This document shows, one piece after another, positions 12,331-21,499 of a stretch of DNA of 64,000 nt (position 1 is the first letter of the stretch; each line of letters opens with the position of its first letter). Source of the DNA: Chamaecyparis obtusa (Eukaryota; Streptophyta; Pinopsida; Cupressales; Cupressaceae). The position numbers and the translations under genes were made by a program. The notes under the pieces are model-generated. The model was not told where the DNA came from. It did not search any database and saw nothing but the letters and a program-made list of their open reading frames with translations. The stretch spans positions 310,001 to 374,000 of the forward strand of contig BSBK01002925.1 in assembly GCA_027943335.1 (NCBI GenBank), given 5' to 3'.

Positions 12331-13686
12331 GCATCACAGTATGAATTTCTAGTCGAGCAGCTACATTCACCAGCTTATGAGAATGCCGATGCAGACATGG
12401 TGTGTGTCTTGGTTGGTCCCCAATCCCCATGGTACCATGACATCCATGCATATCTAAAAAATGGTATCATATCTCCCCATCTCACCAATAACCAACGCCA
12501 AAACCTTATTCGCAGAGCTTCCCGCTACACTCTTGTAGCCAACACCCTATATCGTCGTGGGTATCACAATGTCCTATCTAGATGTTTAGACTCAAACGAG
12601 GCCGTCCTGGCCTTACAAGAAGTTCACGCTGGAATTTGCGGTGCCCACACGAGTGGCATGGTTCTAGCAAAGTAGCTGCTTAGAGTTGGATATTATTGGC
12701 CAACAATGGAACATGATGCATGTGAATTTGTCAAGAAATGTCTCCCATGTCAACAGCATGCCAATTTGATACATGCACCAGCACAGGATCTACAGCCTAT
12801 TGCACCACCGTGGCCTTTTTCATGTTGGGGCCTCGACCTCGTTGGCTTGATCACCCCCCTCTCTTCGGATGGACACAAGTATATCATAACAGCCACAGAG
12901 TACTTTACCAAATGGGTTGAAGCGATTCCGCTCACGCTAACTACTGGCATCCAAATATCCAAGTTCATCCTTTACCATATCATTTGCCGCTTCGGCATAC
13001 CATCTACCATTTTCACAGACCATGGCACACCTTTTGAAAACCAGCATGTGGATGATCTATGTGCCAGACTCCACATCCATCACCATTTCTCCAGTCCATA
13101 TTTCCCTCAAGGAAATGGCCAAGCTGAGGCAACTAACAAAACTATCTTGAAAATCCTCAAGAAGGTTGTCAATGATTCTGGTCGTGACTGGCACCTCCAA
13201 ATTAATCCTACCCTTTGGGCCTACCGCACTTCTTATCGCACTCCCACAGGCACCACCCCATACTCTCTTATATATGGTGCTGAAGCCGTTCTACCGATCG
13301 AGGTTGAGCTCCCATCCTTGCGCGTCTCCATGAAGAACTATACAACTGATGAAGACTATCGTGTGGCCCGGCTCACACAGCTAGATTTGCTAGATGAAAA
13401 GAGACAGCAAGCTTACGATCACCTGGTGGCATACCAAAATCGACTCAAAAGGAGTTATAACAAAAAGGTTCATCCTAGACAATTCCAAGTCGGTGACATG
13501 GTTCTTAAAGAAAATCAGAAGGTCCTAGCAAATAGAGAAAAGAAAGGCAAGTTTGAGCCTACTTGGTTGGGCCCCTATGTTGTCACCGCATCCTTTGGCT
13601 CTGGTGCCTATCAGCTATCAACACCAGAAGGTGAGCCCTTGAATGATCCTATCAACATCATCCATCTGAAGAGGTTCTATGCCTGA
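12331..13686 (+). pseudogene. B1 integrase
   Basis: Complete integrase at the end of the frame. The zinc domain shows H-X3-H (HAGICGAH) and C-X2-C (KKCLPCQQ). The catalytic core shows D in WGLDLVG, D in FTDHGTPF and E in GQAEATNK. The C-terminal domain ends in WLGPYVV and HLKRFYA. A TAG at 12673-12675 falls inside the zinc domain, where CAG is likely. The enzyme would insert cDNA into the host chromosome. No chromodomain follows, in contrast to element A. Confidence 0.92.
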
Positions 13687-13740
13687 ACCTGATCCTGCAT
13701 ATATCAGAAAATCCAAAAACATTCAAAAAAGCAAAAAAGC

Positions 13741-13771
<31 letters not shown>

Positions 13772-13836
13772 GAGAAAGAGAAAATAATCGTCCAAACGGT
13801 GAAAACTTGGCAATTCAAGCACCTTGGACAAGTATG

Positions 13837-13865
13837 TTGGTGAAAACCTGGTAAACAGGTGCCAA
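13837..13865 (+). other. Hairpin motif after B1 integrase
   Basis: TTGG ... CCTG-GTAAA-CAGG ... CCAA forms an inner 4-bp stem and an outer 4-bp stem. The motif family GGTGAAAAC(T/C)(T/G)GG...GGTGCC also occurs at 13802 and three times in B2 (49892, 50038, 50098). Confidence 0.55.
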
Positions 13866-14394
13866 CATAGTAAACTGGGCTATTTATCTATTCAGTTGTC
13901 CTTTCAGCTACCGTCCTCTTCCTCCATCCATAACAGATCTCCCAGCAGTTCCATCTCCCCTATCCTCCATGCATTCAGCTTCCATCTTCCTCCAACCCAT
14001 CTGCAATCCATATCCTATTCCAAAGCTTTGTACCATATCTTGTACCATATCCCTTTCCCTTTCATGTACAACACTTTCCTCCTTGTATATATCCTTCTTG
14101 TCTCCGTCCGAGTGAGAGTCTCACCGAGTGTGATCTTCCTATCCCCAATCCTGAGCTTCTGTACATATCCCTTGTGCATATCGTTCCTTCTTGTTGTACA
14201 TAGCCTTTGTCCGTCCTGCAGTAGCATCTGATCAGATATCTTGTCCCACCCCCAGCCTCAAAAAATTTGTAGTCCCACTCAGGCCTTGTGCTTCAGCAAC
14301 ATCAATTATCGACTTATCCTTGCTCATCCTGATTATTCCTTGAACTTCAGCTTTTGCCAGTGAACAACTACACTTATTCTCTCACCAACCCATG

Positions 14395-14491
14395 GGTCCT
14401 TGAGGATATATCATTCCTCTTGTCTGACCTAATCTTCCATCCTGGTCCTTGAGGATATATCGTTCCTCCTGTCTGACCAATCTTCCCACCA
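14395..14491 (+). repeat. 49-bp tandem duplication in B1 3' region
   Basis: Two units beginning GGTCCTTGAGGATATATC, at 14395 and 14444, with few differences. No function inferred. Confidence 0.8.
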
Positions 14492-15263
14492 TCAATCAAA
14501 CCTAATCTCTCTCCTTGGCAAAGGATGTCTTTTTGGAGTTATCATTTTGATCTTGGATTTTTGTCCTTTGGGTCTTGTTAATCTCTTTTTGGCTTCTCAT
14601 TATCCCACCAGGGTCACCACGATTCATTATATCACGGTGTGCTGCGTGTGCGGATAATTTGGGGCAAGGTCTTTTGATCTTTCACTTCTACCTGTGAGTC
14701 AGTTGTGTGTTTGTGGTTCCTTCAGCATCGGTTCCGCCATGTCACCTCTGCGCTTCATGTGTGATGTTGGGGCAACCCTGTGTGTTTGTTCAGCGTCAGT
14801 CCTATGCAACACTGGTGACAAGGCCTCGTGATCCCAGTATCCTTGGCAGGTCTCTAGCATTGCTATATTAAATTTAGGTTGTGCACTCCCGTTTGCACTT
14901 GGAGCTATCTGGTCCCTTGCATTTATCATATAGATTAATCTTTCATCTTTTCATATAGCTGCATCTTGCATCTTGCATTTCCGTCTCATCTTGCATATCA
15001 TCCATATTTGTTCTTAGAAGTGAGGTTATTTATCTCCCCTTTCTTCCTAGACCCTTCCTTCCTCGTCCCGCAGGGCACACTCTGTCCCAGGGCGTAATCC
15101 CTCTTTCTCCTTGTCCCACTGGGCACATCTTCCATGATTTTGTCCCACCGGGGCATGTTCCTCTTTCTTCTAGTCCACCTAGGTGTCATACCCTCTTCTT
15201 CTGATTCTAGCCTCGGCATCTTGTTTTCTTATCTTTGACGCCATGCCACTTGCGGCATCGCAT

Positions 15264-15278
15264 CAAAGAGGGGCAAAA
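15264..15278 (+). other. B1 polypurine tract
   Basis: CAAAGAGGGGCAAAA immediately precedes the 3' LTR. This is the plus-strand primer position. The same 15 bases precede the 3' LTR of B2 at 52211-52225. Confidence 0.9.
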
Positions 15279-16731
15279 TGTAGACACCGAAAAATCCTTC
15301 AGAAAATAAATTATTTTTGTTTTCTGAAAATCTTTGATGACATCATCATTTATTAATTAATTAATTATTTAATTAATTAATTTATTTTTATGGCATTAAA
15401 TCCCTCTCTCTTAATTAAAAATCTTTAATTAAGGAATCTAGCCTAAAAATGTCATTTGGACATTATCCCTAATTTATTAATTATTTAATTAATAAATTGA
15501 CCAAAAAACTTCAAAAATAAATTAATTTATTTTTAATTTATTTTTTATCCCAAACTTGGCCATTTTCCTTAAGACCACTAACCTCTTCCAAAATCTTCTA
15601 ATCCCTTCTTAATTTCGATTAAAAGGATAATCCCATCTTTTCTAACCCTAATCCCGAGGTTAAATATTTAATTAAGGTTAAATATTTAATTTGCATATTT
15701 ATTAAAAATATTTTAATAAATATTCCTAAAACTTAAGCTTTTGGAATGAATAACTTTTATTCCATGAAACTAAGGACAAATCTAGACTCTTCTAGAATCT
15801 TCTCAAATCCACCCTCTTCACCCATCCTAATCCTTTTCTTTGTCCTAATCTAATCCTAATCCTACCATTAAACCTTTGTGCAATCCTAACCAAGCTTAAG
15901 ACTTTCCTAAACCAAAGCAAAGTCTTCCCTTCCAAATATCTCAACCACAAAGTATTTATTGCTTCCCCAAAGTCTTCAAAGCCTCTTAAAGCCCATTCAT
16001 TGCTCTTACAAGCATTTATTTGAAGAGTTATGAGCTTGGAGCCCCCTTTGTTGACTCCTCTTTGCCCTTCCCTTCATCCACTCACCTTGTGACATGTGTC
16101 ACCTCCTGATTGGCTGAGAACTAGCACAATCCATGTGCTTCCCTTTGAGTGAATCTTGGCCTCTCTTAAGGATTTCAATCCTGGCCATTCATTCCTCCTA
16201 CCCCAAGCTTTAGAAATCCTATAAATACCCTCACTTCCTAAGGCAAATCATCTCTCAACTTTCAAACTCAAATAGCAAAGTCATAATGCCATTTTCATTT
16301 TAGCATAAGCATAAGTTCATCATTTTAGATCATTTTCAAGTTTAAATCACATCTACATTAGCTTAAATGGATTAACATAGATTCATTTCTTGTTTTAATC
16401 TTAGTTCATTCATTTAGCTTTGCATATTTATGTGTTCTTGAGGCCTTTGAGGCAAAATAGGTTCCTCATACCTATTTTGTGTCATTTTGGGTCTTCTTGA
16501 TCCTCAAATCATCCATCTTGCATGCTCCAAGTGCTTGAGTTTGCACACCCACATCCCTCTATATCTAAGCATATCAAACGGTGCATGGGCGCATCCGTTT
16601 TAAGCTTAAACTGAGGTGGCTTTGATTTTAGTTTGTTTACCTTTAAATTTTGATTTGATAATATGCTATGACATTTGTTTGTCTTTGGCTTTCAAAACAG
16701 GTTTAGGTGCACTCACAAATCCTAGTCTACA
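15279..16731 (+). repeat. B1 3' LTR
   Basis: 1453 bp, TGTAGACACC to GTCTACA, followed by the right target copy caagg at 16732-16736. TATA-like box at 16220-16227. About 16 substitutions against the 5' LTR, mostly transitions (hand count). Confidence 0.95.
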
Positions 16732-16736
16732 CAAGG

Positions 16737-19443
16737 TAGCACACAGAATGACACCAGCAGAAAGTGAAGAGTTGAACAGATAAGTACATGAGTTGTTATA
16801 GAAGGGATTGATTCGGGAGAGCCTGAGTCCATGTGTTGTACCAATAGTATTAGAACCAAAGAAGAATGGAAAATGGAGGATGTGTACAGATTCCAGAGCA
16901 ATAAATAAGATCACAATCAAGTATAGGGTTCCATTGCCACGAATCGATGATATTATGGACTGTTTGAGTGGAGCTGTGTATTTCTCAAAGATAGATCTGA
17001 AGAGTGGATATCACTAGATTCAGATCAGAGAAGGAGATGAATGGAAGACTACCTTCAAGAAAAAGGAAGGACTATATGAGTGGTTAGTCATGCCTTTTGG
17101 GCTAACCAATGCACCAAGCACTTTCATGCGGCTCATGAATGAGGTTCTGAAAGAATTTCTGAGAAATGTTGTCATTGTTTACTTAGATGATATTTTGATC
17201 TTTAGCAAGACATTGGAGGAACATATGATGCATATTCGTATGGTGTTTGAGAAACTAAGAGATGAGAAATTATTGATTAACTTGAAGAAGTGCAGTTTTG
17301 TGAAGAAAGAGTTAGTGTATTTGGGATTTGTAGTTTCAGCAGAAGGTCTAAAAATGGACCTAGAGAAGGTACAGACTATCCTTGAATGGCCTACTCGAAG
17401 GAGTGCTACTGAGGTAAGATCTTTTCATAGTTTGGCTAGTTTTTATAGAAAGTTTATCAAAAATTTTAGCAGTATTTGTGGTCCCTTGACTGAAACAATG
17501 AGAGGGAATAGAAAAGAGTTTAAGTGGACTAATGGGGCAGAAAAGAGTTTTCAATTGTTGAAACAAAAAGTTACAGAAAAACTTGTTTTAGCACTTCTAT
17601 ATTTTAATAAGGTGTTTCAAGTAGATTGTGATGCTAGTGGTACTGCAATAGGAGTTGTTATGAGCCAAGAAGGTAAACCTATTGCTTATTTCAGTGAGAA
17701 GTTAAATGATGCCAAGAGGAAGTATTATGTTTATGATCAGGAATTTTATGCTATAGTTCAGGCATTAAAGAAGTGGAGACATTATCTTCTTCCTAAAGAG
17801 TTTGTCTTGTATACTGATCATCAAGCTTTGCAATATTTGAATAGTCAAGGAAAGTTGAATTAGAGGCATTTGAAATGGGTTGAGTTTTTGCAGAGTTATA
17901 CATTTATTTTGAAACATAGAAGTGGAAAGTCTAACAGGGTTGAAGATGCTCTTAGCAGAAGGCAACTATTGCTGACAGAGATGTAGTTTGAGGTGGTTGG
18001 GTTCAAGGAACTCAAGAATTTGTATCCAGAGGATCCTAATTTTGGTGGAGCTTGGAAAACTTGTAAAGAACCTATTACTCTAGATAGGACAAAGTGGCTA
18101 GATTTTATCATCCAGGATGATATGCTATTCAGAGGGAGTTAGTTGTGCATTCCAAGAAGTTCTATGAGGGAGAATATCATCAAAGAGAAGCATAGTGAAG
18201 GATTGGCTGGACATTTTGGTCGTGATAAAACCCTTGCTTTGGTTAGTGAAAATTATTATTGGCCATAGTTACAGCAAGATGTGAAGAAGTTTGTACAGAG
18301 TTGCAGAGTATGTCAGATGGGGAAGGGAGTGAAGCAGAATACAAGGTTATATCAGCCATTACCTATACTAGAGAAGCCTTGGGAGGACATCAGTATGGAC
18401 TTTGTTCTTGGTTTATCGAGGACATAGCGGGGACATGATTCAATTTTTGTACTAGTTGATAGATTTTTGAAGATGGCACATTTCATTCTCTGCAAAAATA
18501 CTAATGATGTTGTTCATGTAGAAGAATTTTTTTTCAGAGAAGTAGTGAGACTACATGGTTTGCCAAAGACCATAGTTTCAGATAGAGACACTAAGTTTGT
18601 TGGATATTTCTGGCATACATTGTGGAAGAAGTTGAAGATAGATTTGAAGTTCAGTTCATCACATCATCCACAGACTGATGGACAGATAGAGGTGGTGAAT
18701 AGAAGTTTGGAAAATCTGCTGAGATGTTTGGTTGGAGATAAGCTAACAAGATGGGATTTGATTTTACCACAGGTAGAATTTACATACAATAATTCTATCA
18801 ATAGGAGCACTGGTAAATGACCATTACAGATTGTATATGGAAGTAGTCCAAGAAATGCATCTGAATTGAGAAAGATTGATAAAGGAGAAATAAGTAGTGC
18901 TGAAGTTAAGGATTTTGTAGAGCACTTGAAGAACATCCATGAGGAGGTTAGGAAGCATATTACCAAGATGAATGTGTAGTCTAAGGCTAAGGCAGATGAG
19001 AAAAGGAGGCATAAGGAATTTTAGGTTGGAGATGAAGTCATGGTTCATTTTCGAAAAGAGCGATTTCTGGTTGGTACATATAACAAGTTGAAAATGAAGA
19101 AGTTTGGGCCATGTAAGATACTAAAGAAGCATGATTCAAGAAATGCATATGAGGTAGACTTGCCTAGTGAACTGAATATTTCACCAGTGTTTAACATTTC
19201 AGATTTGATAGAGTATCATGAAGGAGGTGTTGAAGATGAGGTTGCAGTATCACAGTGGAGTATTCCAGCAACCAATTCAGATATCAAAGAGATTGAAGAC
19301 ATACTGGACAGTTGTGTTGGTAGAAGCACAAGGAACATGACATATCAAGAGTATTTGGTCAAATGGAAAGGATGACCTATTGAAGATTCATCATGGCTAA
19401 CAAAGGAGGAGGTTAACCATCTTGGTTTTCCTCTGCACACCTG
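16737..19443 (+). pseudogene. pol: Element A pol: RT, RNase H, integrase, chromodomain
   Basis: One frame (frame 2) runs from the B1 junction to 19443. RT carries [12 protein letters not shown] and an intact YLDD at 17180-17191. RNase H shows [10 protein letters not shown] and YTDHQAL. The integrase zinc domain has H-X3-H (HSEGLAGH) and C-X2-C (SCRVCQ); its core shows [12 protein letters not shown] and DGQIEV, so D-D-E is kept. A GPY/F-type end (KFGPCKI) and a chromodomain (EYLVKWKG, then SSW) follow. Stops include TAA near 16782 and TAGs near 16799, 17015, 17861, 17984, 18138, 18267, 18425, 18977 and 19022, with TGA at 18818 and 19373. No frameshift is visible. Chromodomains in this family guide insertion to modified chromatin. 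Confidence 0.9.
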
Positions 19444-19482
19444 AGTCGTGATAGGGTCACTTCTCAAATTACCTCGGGTGTC

Positions 19483-20331
19483 TGATGCAAGAGCATCCTG
19501 GGTGTAAGAGCAATCTTGCATCACCAAAAAAAAAAATATTTCTATTTTTGTATTCAATAAGGGCTATGTTGTGCAGAGCTGCTATTTATGGAAACTTGCT
19601 ATTTTTAGTAAGTTGGTCTTATGATCTTGGAATGTTCTAATTTTACATGTGGAGGTTCATCTCAGTCATATCAGCCCACCAGCAAAGTTTCATGGCTAGA
19701 TCAGGTCTAGTTTTGAAGATATTGAAGATTTTCAGTATTGGCAGTAGGATACAGAAACTTTGAACTCAGTTTTGAAGGCTTTAGAAGCCCTGGATGAGGT
19801 TGAAAAATTGGGTGATGGGCACTTTGTATGGGTCAAGCCTATAGAGCACTTCATGGCATTTTTGAAATGGGGTTATAATAGTCAATCGGGTCAACTGGTG
19901 ATGACTTATGGTCTCCGAAAGTCAGGCCACCTAAAATGGCAGAAAATAATTTTCCTTCAAAATTTTTGTTCGGGTTTCAAAACTCATTTTGAGCTGAATT
20001 TGATGTAATAAATTGTAAAATAAAATAATTCTAAGTTTGGTCGGCCCTTAGGGCTAAATTTCTGGAACATTCTCGGGTGGTGGAAATTGCCTATATAAAG
20101 AAGGCCCATAGTGTTGTCTAGGGAAGTTCTGGGTAGTATATCTGGGTATTGATTTGAGGCTTTTTCCTATAGAATATTGTAAGGGAATGCCCATGTGGCT
20201 TTGCATATTGTAATTCTGAAATTCTGTAATTCCACATTTGTGGAGATAATAAGAAGCCAATTTTTTGTTCTTGCATATTATTGTTGTTGTTTCTCTATTT
20301 CTGTTATGTGTTAGTGGTATTAAGGGGAGCA
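19483..20331 (+). repeat. Probable 3' LTR of element A
   Basis: An LTR-like block lies between the end of the A pol frame and the start of the foreign integrase fragment. A TATA box (TATATAAA) is at 20092-20099, a normal place before R and U5. The right end GGAGCA at 20331 abuts the C integrase. The left end is uncertain (anywhere from 19444 to 19570); an inverted repeat TGATGCAAG...CTTGCATCA is at 19483-19523. No second copy is in the window to confirm it. Confidence 0.5.
20092..20099 (+). promoter_or_regulatory. TATA box in A LTR
   Basis: TATATAAA in the context CCTATATAAAGAAGG, placed about 240 bp before the LTR end. Confidence 0.5.
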
Positions 20332-21378
20332 CCCTTCATAAATATGGCAAAGACCATAGCTCACAAAATTCTTAGGTCTAGATTTTGGTGGCCTACAATT
20401 TTTAAGGATGCATATCAGTTTGTAAGAAAATGTGATGCATGTCAAAGATTTGCTAGTAAGTTAAAATTTAATGGTAATTCGCCACTCAAACCTGTTGTAG
20501 TTCGGGCTCCTTTCCAGAAGTGGGGTATAGATTTTATTGGAGAGATTCCAAACAAGTCTAGTAGTGGACATTCTTATATACTAGTGGCAATAGACTATTT
20601 TACCAAGTGGGTTGAAGCTATCCCTACTAGGAGGGCTACTAGAAAATTTGTGATAGATTTTGTAATGCAAAATATTCTTACCAAATTTGGTTTCCCAGAG
20701 GTAATTGTGGTTGATAAAGCAATGTGTTTTAGATCACAAGAATTTAGTAATTTTTGTCACTAGTATGGGATACACATTTCATTCTCTTCCCCATATCATC
20801 CACAAGGAAATGGCTAGGCTAAGTCTAGTAACAAAAGTCTAATTAAGATTCTCAAGAGAGTATTGGATAAAAATAAGAAAGATTGGTACTCAAAGTTATG
20901 GTTGGCATTGTGGGCTGATAGGGTAACTATAAAGAAGGCCATAGGTTGTGCTCCCTTTGATTTAGTGTATGGGATAAATGCTAGATTGCCTCAAAATAAT
21001 CTATTGCATATGTATAAGTTTATCTAGGCATATGATGAAGATTTAGATGATGAGATGAGGGTAAGAATGGATGAGTTGATCTAGTTGGATGAGGTAAGGA
21101 GAGATGCACATGAAAGAAATGAAAGATTGTAGAGGTAGTGTAAGAATCTATTTGATAAAAGGGCTACCCAGAGAAGTTTTGAAGTAGATGATCTTGTTCT
21201 AATGTTGAATGCAAGATTGGAAGATAAAGGAAAGCATGGGAAGTTTGATCCTATCTGGTTGGGCCCTTATCTTATTGAAAGTAAATGGGGAATATATTCT
21301 TAAGTCCTGAAGGATTTAATTGGTGGTACTTTGGAATTGCCTATTCATGGACAATTCTTAAAGTTTTACTTCTCCTGA
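20332..21378 (+). pseudogene. Element C integrase fragment
   Basis: Frame 1 throughout. The zinc domain keeps C-X2-C (KCDACQR) and part of the H-H side (IAHKIL). The core reads WGIDFIGE and YFTKWVEAIP, then VVDKAMCF in place of the usual S-D-N-G, so the second Asp survives in a changed setting. The catalytic Glu is replaced: the block reads GNG-stop-AKSSNK, with Lys where Glu is expected. Stops at 20761, 20815, 21025, 21082 and further on are mostly TAG. The C-terminal part keeps KHGKFDPIWLGPYLI. It starts inside the zinc domain and cannot be functional. Confidence 0.85.
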
Positions 21379-21499
21379 AGTATCTTTTCTATGAGTAGTA
21401 GTTTAGGTTTTCCTCTGTATAGTTGTGTTGTTTTTGGGTCAAAGTTTTGATTTGGTTTTCTCTTCCAACAGATTCTAGCTTACTTGTTGTATCTATAGG

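Larger units (their letters stand above)
13687..15263 (+). other. B1 3' untranslated region
   Basis: About 1.6 kb without a credible gene. It holds an A-run of 24 at 13741-13764 followed by a GA-rich tract, a hairpin-forming motif at 13837-13865, a 49-bp tandem duplication starting at 14395 (units begin GGTCCTTGAGGATATATC), and several GTCCC-X-GGGCA repeats at about 15065-15160. Just before the purine tract there is a short GCG...CGC stem at 15252-15261, also found in B2. Confidence 0.7.
1363..16731 (+). mobile_element. Element B1: nearly complete Tat-type Ty3/gypsy retrotransposon
   Basis: A 15.4-kb element has two 1453-bp LTRs (TG...CA), a primer-binding-like site at 2819, a long leader, one long gag-pol frame (5443-13686), a long 3' untranslated region, a polypurine tract and a 5-bp target duplication. 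The presence of two RNase H domains (the RT-linked one plus a second DEDD-type) is the hallmark of the Tat lineage of plant gypsy elements. By my hand count the two LTRs differ at about 16 of 1453 positions (about 1 percent) with no length difference, so it is the youngest large insertion here. Nine in-frame stops prevent full translation. Confidence 0.93.
1..20331 (+). mobile_element. Element A: Ty3/gypsy chromovirus, 5' end outside window, split by B1
   Basis: Gag, protease, reverse transcriptase, RNase H, integrase and a C-terminal chromodomain appear in gypsy order on the plus strand. The chromodomain places it among chromoviruses. The element enters from the left edge inside gag, is interrupted at 1363-16731 by element B1, and resumes at 16737 at the same codon where it stopped. 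The right boundary is inferred from an LTR-like block ending in CA at 20331, directly before a foreign integrase fragment. The 5' LTR is not in the window, so LTR divergence and target duplication cannot be checked. Confidence 0.85.

Noticed and set aside
5443..13686. Reassigned genetic code (TAG/TAA read as Gln) to explain in-frame stops
   Set aside because: Stops also occur at Trp and Arg positions, include TGA, and are more numerous in older elements. Deamination of dead copies explains them without a code change.
13741..13764. Poly(A) tail of a processed retrocopy
   Set aside because: It lies inside B1, just after integrase, and B2 has an A-rich tract at the same place, so it is part of the element.
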